A stretch of 64,000 bases of DNA from UBA1140 sp964573285 (lineage in GTDB: Bacteria > Campylobacterota > Campylobacteria > Campylobacterales > Sulfurovaceae): the NCBI GenBank assembly GCA_964573285.1, contig CAZNJD010000025.1, positions 44,888 to 108,887 of the forward strand, given 5' to 3'. Both the position numbers and the translations under genes were made by a program. This document shows, one piece after another, positions 27,805 to 38,400 of the stretch. The notes beneath the pieces were generated by a model that made no database searches, was not told where the DNA came from, and worked only from the letters and a program-made list of their open reading frames with translations. Numbering within the stretch: the first letter of the stretch is position 1; each line of letters begins with the position of its first letter.

Positions 27805-29133
27805 TTATGATTTTACACCTATTTGATGATACTCAAATCCAATTTTTTCTAAACTATCTTTGTTATATTGATTTCTACCATCAAATATTATAGAATTATT
27901 GAGCCGTTTGGCTATCTCTTGGAAATCGGGAGACCTAAACTCTTTCCACTCCGTAAGTAAAAGCATAGCATCACTATCAACTAATGCTGTATATTTACTA
28001 TCAACATACTCTACACTATTATTACCTTTTAGATAAAAACTTTGGGCTTCATGCCGTGCTTTTGGGTCATATGCTTTTATTTTAGCTCCTCGTTTAGTAA
28101 GCTCATTGATAACAGTAATTGAACTAGCTTCTCTCATATCATCAGTCTCTGGTTTAAAAGCAAGTCCCCAAATGGCAAATATTTTACCATCTAAATTTTC
28201 ACCAAATCTTTTAATAACTTTATTGGAGATAACTCTCTTTTGAGCATAATTTACATCTTCTACTGCATCTAAAATTTTAGGGGTATAACCATAATCTTTT
28301 GCTGTTTTGGCTAATGCTTGGACATCTTTTGGAAAACATGAACCACCATATCCACACCCTGGATATATAAATGAATAACCTATTCTGCTATCACTTCCTA
28401 TTCCATGGCGAACTTGATTAATATCTGCTCCAACTCTCTCACAAATATTAGATATCTCATTCATAAAAGATATTTTAGTAGCCAACATGGCATTGGCTGT
28501 ATATTTTGTCATCTCTGCTGAACGAATATCCATAGATATAAATCTATCATGACTATGAGTAAAAGGAGCGTATAGCTCTCTCATTTCATTAATAGCTTCG
28601 ATAGTATTAGCACCAATGACCACTCTATCAGGTTTCATAAAGTCCCCAATAGCAGCACCCTCTTTTAAAAATTCAGGATTAGAAATAATATCAAAGCTCA
28701 AATCACTTCCTCTTTTATCTAGTTCATATTGAATAGTCTCTTGTACTTTATCAGCAGTTCCAACAGGGACAGTACTCTTATCAACCACAAACATATGATG
28801 CTTCATATTTTGACCAATTGATGTAGCTACTGATAATACATATTGCAAATCAGCACTTCCATCTTCACCCATTGGTGTACCAACAGCTATAAAACAGATA
28901 GTTGAGTTATCTAGTGCATATTTTATATCAGTAGTAAAAGCTAATGTACCTTTTTTATAATTTTCTAAAACCATTCTCTCTAAGCCTGGTTCATATATAG
29001 GAATTATACCTTGCTTTAGAGAGTTAACCTTTTTTTCATCTATATCTACACATATTACATCATTACCCATTTCAGCAAAACATGTTCCACTAACTAAGCC
29101 TACATAACCTGTACCTATTACACTTATTTTCAC
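27805..29133 (-). CDS. ugd: UDP-glucose 6-dehydrogenase
   Basis: A 442-aa NAD-dependent enzyme oxidising UDP-glucose to UDP-glucuronate. The N-terminal Rossmann motif is GTGYVGLVSG, and the catalytic Cys lies in GCGYGGSCFPKD. The three-domain family length is normal. The GTG start overlaps the wecC stop (GTGA overlap). GalU downstream supplies its substrate; UDP-glucuronate would enter surface polysaccharide or lipopolysaccharide. Confidence 0.96.
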   Translation of the reverse strand: MKISVIGTGYVGLVSGTCFAEMGNDVICVDIDEKKVNSLKQGIIPIYEPGLERMVLENYKKGTLAFTTDIKYALDNSTICFIAVGTPMGEDGSADLQYVLSVATSIGQNMKHHMFVVDKSTVPVGTADKVQETIQYELDKRGSDLSFDIISNPEFLKEGAAIGDFMKPDRVVIGANTIEAINEMRELYAPFTHSHDRFISMDIRSAEMTKYTANAMLATKISFMNEISNICERVGADINQVRHGIGSDSRIGYSFIYPGCGYGGSCFPKDVQALAKTAKDYGYTPKILDAVEDVNYAQKRVISNKVIKRFGENLDGKIFAIWGLAFKPETDDMREASSITVINELTKRGAKIKAYDPKARHEAQSFYLKGNNSVEYVDSKYTALVDSDAMLLLTEWKEFRSPDFQEIAKRLNNSIIFDGRNQYNKDSLEKIGFEYHQIGVKS

Positions 29134-30329
29134 TTATACACTCCACAAAAATCTATTATTTTTATATTATCATCTATCTGAATATCTCGAAACTCTTTAT
29201 GTGCAACCAAAAAGACAATAATATCAGCTTGTTTAATTGCTTCACGATATTCTACTATATTAAACTCATTAAAAGATTTAATATTAGGTTCAACTGCCAA
29301 AATCTCTAAACCATTTGATATAAGTTCTCTTGTAATATAAAGTGCAGGAGACTCTCTTAGGTCATCAATATCAGGTTTAAAAGCCAATCCCATACATGCT
29401 ATTTTGGCTACTCTACCACTCTCTTTTTCAAAAGTTAATGCTTTATTTTTTACTTTTTCTATAGCCCATTCTGTTTTATATGTATTAACCTCTCTTGCTA
29501 CTTTTATTATCTTGGCATCATCTCCACCTGCATGGACGATAAACCAAGGGTCAACAGCAATGCAGTGTCCACCTACTCCAGCACTAGGAGTAAGAATATT
29601 AACTCTAGGGTGTCTATTGGTTAAAGAGATAAGTTCCCAAACATCAATTCCAAACCTATCACATAATATAGAAAGCTCATTAGCAAAAGCTATATTAACA
29701 TCCCTAAAAGAGTTTTCTGTCAATTTTGCCATCTCTGCTGTTTTGGCATCAGTTGATAATACTTCACCTTTGACAAATGTTTTATAAAATTCTACTGTTT
29801 TAGCAGTAGCTTGAGGTGTCAAGCCACCTACTATTCTATCATTTTCAACCAATTCACGCATAATCTTACCAGGTAGTACCCTCTCTGGACAGTGTGATAT
29901 ATAGATTTTAGAGGTATCAACACCCTCATTTTTTAGAACCTCTTCTATCTTATCTGTCGTACCTACAGGAGAAGTTGATTCCAAAATCACAATATTACCC
30001 TCTTTGATATAAGGAACAATAGATTTAGTAGCATCCATAATAAAATCTATATTGGGTACATACCCATTATGAAATGGTGTAGGAACAGCAATTATAAATA
30101 TATCAGCGTATGATGGCTTAGTATAAGCTACCATATGTCCACTATTTACAGCTGACCTTACAAAAGTATCTAAATCAGGTTCTACAATATGTATCTCTCC
30201 ACGATTAATAATATCAACTGTAGATTGGATTACATCTACTCCATGAATTTGATATCCTCTATTTGCTAAAAGTGATGCTGTTGGCAAACCTATATAACCT
30301 AATCCAATTACACATATTTTTTTATCCAT
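29130..30329 (-). CDS. wecC: UDP-N-acetyl-D-mannosamine dehydrogenase (WecC-like)
   Basis: A 399-aa UDP-sugar dehydrogenase with a Rossmann motif GLGYIGLPTA and the WecC-type catalytic motif GVGGHCIAVDPWF. The family makes UDP-N-acetylmannosaminuronate; related enzymes (WbpA-type) use UDP-GlcNAc, so the exact substrate is open. No WecB epimerase is in the window. It starts the run wecC-ugd-phnA-galU, divergent from the MBOAT gene, with a short T-rich intergenic region. Confidence 0.88.
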   Translation of the reverse strand: MDKKICVIGLGYIGLPTASLLANRGYQIHGVDVIQSTVDIINRGEIHIVEPDLDTFVRSAVNSGHMVAYTKPSYADIFIIAVPTPFHNGYVPNIDFIMDATKSIVPYIKEGNIVILESTSPVGTTDKIEEVLKNEGVDTSKIYISHCPERVLPGKIMRELVENDRIVGGLTPQATAKTVEFYKTFVKGEVLSTDAKTAEMAKLTENSFRDVNIAFANELSILCDRFGIDVWELISLTNRHPRVNILTPSAGVGGHCIAVDPWFIVHAGGDDAKIIKVAREVNTYKTEWAIEKVKNKALTFEKESGRVAKIACMGLAFKPDIDDLRESPALYITRELISNGLEILAVEPNIKSFNEFNIVEYREAIKQADIIVFLVAHKEFRDIQIDDNIKIIDFCGVYK

Positions 30330-30376
30330 TAAAAACTTCTTTTTATTTATTTTTGTTTCATATTATGCTATTATAC

Positions 30377-30400
30377 GGCTTTTTTCTTTAATAGAACTAA
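30377..30400 (+). repeat. Direct repeat, copy 1 (upstream of MBOAT gene)
   Basis: The 20 bases from 30381, TTTTTCTTTAATAGAACTAA, recur at 33007-33026, preceded in both by GGC (with one extra T here). The copies bracket the MBOAT/SGNH gene pair. Confidence 0.8.
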
Positions 30401-30515
30401 AAGTTATATCTTGGCAAACATATTATATATTATTAGTTTATATTGATTAATATTGGTTATAATGTCGATTATCACAGAATAATTGTGTAAAATGATTTCA
30501 TTGCAGGAGAGATAT

Positions 30516-31928
30516 TTGTTATTTAATAGTTTTGAGTTTATTTTTGCTTTTTTGCCAATAACATTTTTTATATATTTTTATCTAAATCACTTAAGAGTTG
30601 TAGAAGCTAGTAAGGGTTTTTTACTATTTAGTAGTCTATTTTTTTATAGTTGGTGGGATATTATCTATCTACCAATTATACTGTCATCAATGCTATTTAA
30701 CTATATTCTTAGCCATTATCTTATGCAACAAGATAGAAAACTGGAAAATATTCTCTCAAAAAAATCTATTTTAACCTTTGGAATATTGGTAAATATCTCA
30801 CTTTTAGGATATTTCAAATATACAGATTTCTTTTTAGAAAATTTCAACTTAACATTCAATACAAAGATTGAACTTTTACATCTAGCACTTCCTCTAGCTA
30901 TATCATTTTTTACATTTCAACAAATATCTTATTTGATAGATAGTTATAAACAAAAGATGAAAGAGTATAATTTTTTGAACTATGCACTCTTTGTAACATT
31001 TTTTCCTCAATTAATTGCTGGGCCCATTGTACATCATAAAGAGATGATGCCACAATTTTCTAAAAATAAAAATAAAATCAAAAACTATAAAAATATTGCT
31101 AAGGGACTATTTATATTCTCTATTGGACTGTTTAAAAAGGTAATTATTGCTGATATATTTTCAAGATGGGCTACCCAAGGATTTGATGTAGCTACCACAT
31201 TAAATTTAACTCAAGCATGGATTACATCACTCTCTTATACTTTTCAACTATATTTTGATTTTAGTGGTTATACAGATATGGCAATTGGGATTGCACTATT
31301 TTTTAATATCAAACTACCTATCAACTTCAATAGTCCATATAAAGCAGTAAATATACAAGATTTCTGGAAGAGATGGCATATAACCTTAAGTAGATTTTTA
31401 AAAGACTATATATACATACCTCTAGGAGGTAATAGAAAAGGTGATTTTAGAACTTATAATAATCTACTAATCACCTTTTTAATTGGTGGATTATGGCATG
31501 GTGCAGGATGGACTTTTGTTTTTTGGGGATTTTTACATGGCATTGCTTTAATTATTCATAGAATTTGGAGTCATCTCAATTTTAGACTATGGTCTTGGGC
31601 AGGATGGTTTATTACTTTTAACTTTATAAATATAAGTTGGATATTTTTCCGAGCCAAAGAGTGGGATGATGCAATAAAAGTTTTGGGAAGTATGTTTACT
31701 ATTAACCCCATGCTATTTAGTTCTAGTTTAGAACATATCAATGGCTCTATAAAAACTATTCCAATGGTAATAATATTTTTATTTGTTGTACTTTTTACCA
31801 AGAACTCTATGGAAAAATTACAAGAGTTTAAATTAAATTATAGAACCGTTATATTTACAGTTATTACTTTTTTCTTGGGTATTATATCAATGAATAAAGT
31901 CAGTGAATTTTTATATTTTAACTTCTAG
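30516..31928 (+). CDS. MBOAT-family O-acyltransferase (AlgI/DltB-like)
   Basis: A 470-aa polytopic membrane acyltransferase. LLFNSFEFIFAFLPI is the standard AlgI-type N-terminus, and GGLWHGAGWTFVFWG contains the catalytic His. I start it at the TTG at 30516 because AGGAGAG lies four bases upstream; an earlier in-frame ATG at 30483 has no such site. These proteins pass acetyl or alanyl groups across the membrane to a periplasmic partner, here probably the SGNH-like protein encoded 9 bp downstream. The neighbouring UDP-uronate genes suggest an acetylated surface glycan (inferred). Confidence 0.92.
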   Translation: MLFNSFEFIFAFLPITFFIYFYLNHLRVVEASKGFLLFSSLFFYSWWDIIYLPIILSSMLFNYILSHYLMQQDRKLENILSKKSILTFGILVNISLLGYFKYTDFFLENFNLTFNTKIELLHLALPLAISFFTFQQISYLIDSYKQKMKEYNFLNYALFVTFFPQLIAGPIVHHKEMMPQFSKNKNKIKNYKNIAKGLFIFSIGLFKKVIIADIFSRWATQGFDVATTLNLTQAWITSLSYTFQLYFDFSGYTDMAIGIALFFNIKLPINFNSPYKAVNIQDFWKRWHITLSRFLKDYIYIPLGGNRKGDFRTYNNLLITFLIGGLWHGAGWTFVFWGFLHGIALIIHRIWSHLNFRLWSWAGWFITFNFINISWIFFRAKEWDDAIKVLGSMFTINPMLFSSSLEHINGSIKTIPMVIIFLFVVLFTKNSMEKLQEFKLNYRTVIFTVITFFLGIISMNKVSEFLYFNF

Positions 31929-31937
31929 GAGAGTTTC

Positions 31938-32987
31938 ATGAATGCCAAACAATGGATAAAAACATTCTTACTATTATCACTTTTTGCTTTTGGTTGCATT
32001 AGTTTAATAAATTATATTATTGACCCACTATGGACATTCAATCATACCAATAGATTTAATAGGATACAAGAGGGATTTAATGAGAGACAACAAAAAAGCA
32101 ATTATGTATATTTTCATAAATTAAATCAATTTGATGGTATTATGCTTGGTAGTAGTAGAACGACTTTTATCAATCAATATGATTTTTCTAGTATGAAAAT
32201 TTATAATTATGCTTTTAATAGTACATATCCTTTTGAATATAAAAAATATATTGACTTTGCTAAAAAAAATAGAAAAACTCCACTAAAATATATTATTATT
32301 GGATTAGATTTTTATGGTACAAATGTACCTAATATAAAAAAAATAGGTATTTATCCACCAGAACATTATTTTAATAATACTATCTCATTTTTATATAGAT
32401 ATAAGATGCTTTTACTCAAAGATACTCTAAAAAAATCATTAACTAATATGAAAAATAGTCTATCTAATTATAAACAACATGGATATAGCCGTGATAATAT
32501 TAAATATAATATAAAAGTCTCAGAAGAAGAGAGACTCAAAAACTATAGAATTAATATTAAAAGACATGTCAAAGAGATGAGTGGAAAGAACTACACATAT
32601 AATGAAAATTATATCTATATACTCAAACAACTTAAAATAGATAATCCTCATACCAAGTTTATCATTTTCAGTTCACCTATTACAGCCGATTTATTGGTTT
32701 CAACTATTAAAAATGAAGATAGATTTAAAGAGTATGAGAGATGGCTAAAGGAGACAATAAGTGTATTTGGAGAGATACATCACTTTATGACTATTAATAC
32801 TATTACTAAAAATTTACAAAATTATATTGATGATGACCACTATTATCCATTTATTGGAACACTATTAGCTCATAAAATAATCGGTCAAAAGGATAACAAC
32901 ATTCCAAAAGATTTTGGAATATTGTTAAATAATAGAAATATAGATAAATTTTTAAGAAAATTTCAAAATGAGCTAAAAAAATATTGA
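31938..32987 (+). CDS. SGNH-like (DltD/AlgJ-type) partner of the MBOAT protein
   Basis: A 349-aa protein anchored by an N-terminal helix (about 8-28), with the rest periplasmic. LGSSRTTF (about 72-79) matches the nucleophile block of SGNH-like O-acyltransferases, and DDDHYYPF (about 294-301) resembles the catalytic Asp-x-x-His region. The ATG follows AGGAGAGTTTC. It is 9 bp behind the MBOAT gene, the usual pairing in which the MBOAT protein exports the acyl group and the SGNH partner transfers it to a sugar. The acceptor is unknown. Confidence 0.75.
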   Translation: MNAKQWIKTFLLLSLFAFGCISLINYIIDPLWTFNHTNRFNRIQEGFNERQQKSNYVYFHKLNQFDGIMLGSSRTTFINQYDFSSMKIYNYAFNSTYPFEYKKYIDFAKKNRKTPLKYIIIGLDFYGTNVPNIKKIGIYPPEHYFNNTISFLYRYKMLLLKDTLKKSLTNMKNSLSNYKQHGYSRDNIKYNIKVSEEERLKNYRINIKRHVKEMSGKNYTYNENYIYILKQLKIDNPHTKFIIFSSPITADLLVSTIKNEDRFKEYERWLKETISVFGEIHHFMTINTITKNLQNYIDDDHYYPFIGTLLAHKIIGQKDNNIPKDFGILLNNRNIDKFLRKFQNELKKY

Positions 32988-33003
32988 GTAACTGTAATTA
33001 TAT

Positions 33004-33026
33004 GGCTTTTTCTTTAATAGAACTAA
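33004..33026 (+). repeat. Direct repeat, copy 2 (upstream of TolC gene)
   Basis: GGC plus 20 bases identical to 30381-30400. It lies in the 117-bp gap between the SGNH-like gene and the efflux operon. Confidence 0.8.
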
Positions 33027-33104
33027 GATTTATTTTTTATCATTAATTCACATACGATTAATAGATTTATGATACTCTTTCATCAAAGTACAAGGAGAGT
33101 ATTA

Positions 33105-34385
33105 ATGAGAGTAAAAATCCCAATTTTTATACTACTATCAACTACTCTATTATTTGCTATAAAAGTTGATGAACTTATCAATAGTGGGCTAAATAATAGT
33201 AGTATTATTCAAAAAAATCAATTGCAAATTGACCTAATCCAAGCCAAAAAAGATGAAAATTATGCGAAAAAATTTGGAGAATTTGATATTGTTGGGAGTT
33301 ATACACACTATAATTTACCTAGAACATTAGCTCCTATTGTTCCATCATCTTTATCTCCTAACTCTTCAGTTGAGACTACTCAAGATTTGTTTACTACAGG
33401 TATCCAATACTCTGTGCCTATTTTTACAGGTGGTGCATTAAATCAGCAGGTTAAAATTGACCAACTAAGTAAAAATATGAGTCAAAGTAGAGCTAAACTT
33501 AGTCGTGAAGAGTTGATTTATAATATTCGCTCACTCTATATATCAGGTTTAACCCTACAAGAGTTAATATCTGCTCAAAATCAGTATATAAATGCTTTGG
33601 AAAAGTTAGAATATATTATTTCTCAAAGTGTAAAGCTTGGCAAAAAAGCCAAAATTGACAAACTAAAAGCAGATACATCTTTACAAGAAGCCAAAGGGGG
33701 ATTAACCCAAATGAGAAGCTCTTTGAATATGATAAAATCAACGCTAATAGCTATAACACATATACCAAATATAGATTATTTTGAATTAATCTCTGTAGAT
33801 ATGAACCAAAATATACAAAAAGTATCAGAAGATAATTTAGATGAATTAGAAAGATTTAAACTTCAAAATTTGGAGATAGAAAAAGGTTCTAAAGTTATCT
33901 CAAAAGTAAAATCAAGCCAAAAGCCACAAGTAGCATTGAATGGATATGTAGGATACAACTATGATACAGATGATAACTCTTTAAATAGAGAAAATCTCTG
34001 GCAAATTGGATTAAATCTCAAATGGAATATTTTTGATTTTGGTAAAAATAGTGCTAAAATTCAACAAGCCAAAATTGCAAAACTCCAAGCTACTCTTCAG
34101 AAAGAGGCAACAACAGAAGGCTTCAAAAAGCTTATAGCCAAAGCATTAAATAAGATAGAAACAGCCCTTGCAGAGTATCAAACAAATATATCTAAACTTA
34201 ATCTATTACAAGAGAGTCAAAAGATAGAAGATGTAAGATATAATGCAGGAGTCTCTACATTAAATGATTTACTTTTAGCAAAATCTAAAACACAATTAGC
34301 AAAATCTAAGCTAATTCAATCTAAATATGAGTACCAAAATGGAATCTATTATTTAGACTATTTATTAGAAAAAGGAGAGAGATAG
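33105..34385 (+). CDS. TolC-family outer-membrane efflux protein
   Basis: A 426-aa outer-membrane channel component with a signal peptide (MRVKIPIFILLSTTLLFA), two long coiled-coil repeats, and TolC landmarks such as QIGLNLKWNIFDFGK near residue 310 and a C-terminal YNAGVSTLNDLL. The ATG at 33105 is chosen because AGGAGAG is 5 bases before it; an earlier ATG at 33069 would extend the leader. First gene of an export operon: TolC, adaptor, RND pump, regulator, kinase, CxxCH protein. Confidence 0.93.
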   Translation: MRVKIPIFILLSTTLLFAIKVDELINSGLNNSSIIQKNQLQIDLIQAKKDENYAKKFGEFDIVGSYTHYNLPRTLAPIVPSSLSPNSSVETTQDLFTTGIQYSVPIFTGGALNQQVKIDQLSKNMSQSRAKLSREELIYNIRSLYISGLTLQELISAQNQYINALEKLEYIISQSVKLGKKAKIDKLKADTSLQEAKGGLTQMRSSLNMIKSTLIAITHIPNIDYFELISVDMNQNIQKVSEDNLDELERFKLQNLEIEKGSKVISKVKSSQKPQVALNGYVGYNYDTDDNSLNRENLWQIGLNLKWNIFDFGKNSAKIQQAKIAKLQATLQKEATTEGFKKLIAKALNKIETALAEYQTNISKLNLLQESQKIEDVRYNAGVSTLNDLLLAKSKTQLAKSKLIQSKYEYQNGIYYLDYLLEKGER

Positions 34386-35465
34386 ATGAAAAAAATAATA
34401 ATTACAATTATTATATTAGCTATTATTGTAGCTGTTGGTATCAAAGGTAAAACTCTTTTAGAAAAGAGAAAAGTTGAAGTAGCAGAGGCTAAAATACCAC
34501 AAAAAGAGTCCATAAAAGTCTCTGTTATAAAACCTGAAAAAGGTGAAATCCAACTACGCCAAAAATTTTTAGCACAACTAGAAGCCAAAAAGAGTATCAA
34601 TATTTCAACCAAAATGGCAGGATACATTGAAAAGTTATATATTAAAGAGGGAGATATAGTTAGCAAAGGTCAACTTTTGGCTACTATTGATGAAAATGAT
34701 TTAAACTCAAATATTCAACTACTACAAACAACTCTATCTCAACAATATAATGATTTTGAACTTGCTAAACAGATATATCACAGAAATAAGAAACTCTATG
34801 ATATAGGAGGATTGCCAAAAGAGCAGTTAGATACATCAAAAGTTATAATGCAAGGTAAAACAACGCTTATAAAAGCTACCAAACAGAAGATAAAACAGCT
34901 AAAAGAACAAAAAAGCTATCTGAAAATCAAAGCTCCCTTTAATGGAGAGATAGACCATATCGCACTTTATAAAGGAGATTTATCTGTAATGGGTAAACCT
35001 ATTTTAATAATGAATAATGGAGTAAAAAAGCTTACTTTCTCATATAGCTTATCAAACTCTCATATCCAAAAAGGACAAAAAGTTTTTTATAAAGGGGAAA
35101 ATATTGGAGAGATAACACTTATAAAAACTTTGGCAAAGCAGGGATTATCACAAGCTGAAATAGTATTAACTAAACAGCTCAATATACCTATAGGCAGTAG
35201 TATAAATATAGAAGTTTTAACAAAAAAAGCTATAGGATGTATTATCCCAAATGAGACAATAATACATAAAAAAAAGAGTACATTTATAATGGTATATAAA
35301 AATAAAAAATTTGAACCATTTAAAATAGATATAGTATTAAAAAATAGTCAAAAAGCTATTTTATCCAATTGTCCAAAAGCTAAAATTGCTATTGGAAATG
35401 AAGTTGAATTAGCTCAACTTGGAGCTTATAATAGTGTTGAAATTATAGGAGAGAGTAATGAATAA
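34386..35465 (+). CDS. RND efflux periplasmic adaptor (membrane fusion protein)
   Basis: A 359-aa membrane-fusion protein with an N-terminal membrane anchor (about 3-20). A lipoyl-type half-motif ISTKMAGYIEKLYIKEGDIV is followed by an alpha-helical hairpin (about 110-175) and a second lipoyl half at IKAPFNGEIDHIALYKGD. It links the inner-membrane pump to the TolC channel. It begins directly after the tolC-like stop and overlaps the pump gene by 8 bp. Confidence 0.93.
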   Translation: MKKIIITIIILAIIVAVGIKGKTLLEKRKVEVAEAKIPQKESIKVSVIKPEKGEIQLRQKFLAQLEAKKSINISTKMAGYIEKLYIKEGDIVSKGQLLATIDENDLNSNIQLLQTTLSQQYNDFELAKQIYHRNKKLYDIGGLPKEQLDTSKVIMQGKTTLIKATKQKIKQLKEQKSYLKIKAPFNGEIDHIALYKGDLSVMGKPILIMNNGVKKLTFSYSLSNSHIQKGQKVFYKGENIGEITLIKTLAKQGLSQAEIVLTKQLNIPIGSSINIEVLTKKAIGCIIPNETIIHKKKSTFIMVYKNKKFEPFKIDIVLKNSQKAILSNCPKAKIAIGNEVELAQLGAYNSVEIIGESNE

Positions 35466-38400
35466 TGATTCAACTTGGGTAGAAAAAATCTTAAAAAAAC
35501 CTCATATTGTTATCTCTTTTTTAGCTCTTTTTATATTGGCAGGAGTTATGGGATATGGCAAGATAGATAGAAATCTCTTTCCAAATTCAAACTATCCAGA
35601 AGTTGCTTTGGTTATTGTTGAAGCAGGAGCATCTGCACAAAGTATGGCAACTAATATTGCTGTTCCTATAGAAGAAGAGCTATATGCTCTTGATGAGATA
35701 CGAAGAGCTTACTCAAATACTATTGATGAAGTGACAGTAATTAGAGCAGAATTTGAATATCACAAAGATATTGATACAGCTGTGAATGATGTTACCAATG
35801 CACTATCAAAAATTCGTTCCAAACTTCCCAAAGATATAAAAGAACCTCAAATAATCAAAATTACAGAAGCTACTGCACCTATTTTAGTAGTAGCAATATC
35901 ACCCAAAAATGGAGTAAAGTTAAGTTTAGATGATATACGAGATTTGGCTTCAGGAGAGATAAAACATAAACTACTAAAAACCAAAGGTGTAGCCAATGTT
36001 GATATATTTGGTGGATTTACAAAAGAGTTACAGATAATTATTGATAAAGATAAGCTAGATAAATTTCATCTATCCTTAGGTCAAGTGATAGCCTCTATCC
36101 AAAAAAATGATAATGAATATGCTATAGGATTTATTACCAATCAAGAGCATCGTTATTTACTCAAATCAAAAGGTAAAAGAGAAAAAGTAGATAGACTCAA
36201 AAATCTACCTATTGTTCCAAATATAAAATTATCTGATATTGCAGAGATATATTTTGGACATTATGAAAATAATGCTTTATATTTTGGAAATAGCAAAGAG
36301 GCAATAGCATTATCCATTCAGCGTTCTATTAGTGCTGATGTTATTAAAACCATTAATAAAGTTGAAAAGATTATAGATGAGTTCAAAGCCCAATATCCCA
36401 ATCTAAACTTTGAAATAAGTGATACCCAAAAAGAGACTATAGAACAAAGCACTACAAATATGTTTGAGTCATTGCGTGATGCTATTGTTATGTCAACTAT
36501 TGTAGTATTTCTATTTTTGGCAAGTTTTCGTCAAATATTAGTTGTACTTATTACTATCCCTTTAGTTTATGCCTCTACTATTGCATTAATGTGGCTTATA
36601 GGAATTGATTTTAATGTTGTAACACTTACTGCTATTATTTTAGCTTTAGGACTACTATTAGATGATACTGTTGTAGTTATGGAGAATATCGAAAGGCACT
36701 ATCGAGAACTTAACAAAAATATTAAACAGGCTGTTTTTGATGGAACAAAAGAGATAATGTTTGCTGATTTAAGTGGAACTATAACTACCATGATAGCATT
36801 GGCTCCTATGCTATTTGTAGGTGGATATCCTCAAACAGTATTTGCTCCATTGGTAGGAACTCTATTATTAGCATTAGTTGCCTCTTATATTATATCTATT
36901 ATTGCTGTACCTCTATTGTCCCTATATATTTTAGCTATTCAAAATCCAATACTCCTAAAAGTTGAAGGGTGGTTTCATCTAATTATTGGAACAATAAATG
37001 ATTATATACAATCATTCTTTGCAAATATTGTAAAAGCTATTATTAGTTATAAAACTTTAGGTACTCTATCTATGATTGTGCTAATAGCTCTATTTGTAAC
37101 ATCTATCAAATTAGTAATGCCAGTAATAGGTCAAGAGTTAATGCCACCAATGGATACAGGTGGACTTAATATCAAAATTACAACACAACCAAATCTACCA
37201 ATTCAAAAAAGCAGAGAAATTATGAAAAAGGTTAATAAAATTATTACTCAAGAAGGGAAAATACTAAGAATATCAGGAAGTATAGGAAGCGAAGCAGGAG
37301 TTTTAAGTATTGGTAGTGGAAGTGGAATTGACCACTTATCAATTGTAGCTACTTATGTAGATAGATATAAAAGAGATAGAGATATTTGGGAGATAGCCAA
37401 ATCACTAAGAGAAAAAATATCCCAAATTTCAAATATAAAACTATTAGAAATTACACCATACGGAGCAACTGCATTGGCTAGTATTCGAGCAAATGTAGAT
37501 GCCAAGCTTAGTAGTAATAGTATAAATCAACTACAACAAGCAGGAAAAGAGGTAAAAGAGGCTCTATCTAAAACTAGAGGTATAGTATCTACTTCAACTA
37601 CTTGGGATATAGACAAAAAAGTCTATAATCTCAAAATTGATGAAACCAAAGCATTAGAGTATGGATTAAATAGAATGGATATAACCAATCAACTCAAATT
37701 AGCTCTAAGAGGTATGTCAGTAGCTACTTTTCCAAAAAAAAATAGTATGGATTATACAGTTAGAGCTTGGTTACCACAAAAGCAGATAAATAATTTCGAT
37801 ACTATCTTAAATATGTTAATTGATACTAACAAAGGGAAAATCCCTCTAAATAAAATTGCTACTATTGAGTCAAATCAAGAACCTAGCCTCATAACAAGGG
37901 AGGGCTTAGAATATACACTAGAGATATATGGAAATAGAGAGAAAGCTGCTATTTCTCATATTATGGCAGATTTTGAAAAACATTTAGAAGATGTCTCTCT
38001 ACCAAAAGGAGTTAAACTTGAACAGATAGGAGATATTAAACAGTTCAAAGCCTCAGCTGAAAGAATGATAGGAGCTATAATTGTAGCTGTTGTATTGATT
38101 TTATTGACACTAATTGTGATGTTTGGAAATATCAAAATATCACTAATGATACTATTCTCAATACCTCTTACGATTATTGGAGCTTCTTGGACAATGTTGA
38201 GTATAGGATACCATGTATCTATGCCTGCAATGATGGGATTTATGTTACTCTCAGGTGTAATTGTTAATAATGCCATTTTACTTATACACTTTGCATTAGA
38301 AGAGATAGAAAAAGGAGTTGCTAAAAAAGAGGCTATGTTAGAAGCTATTAAGATACGAACTAGACCTGTATTAATGACTGCATTTGCAGTAAGTGTTGGA

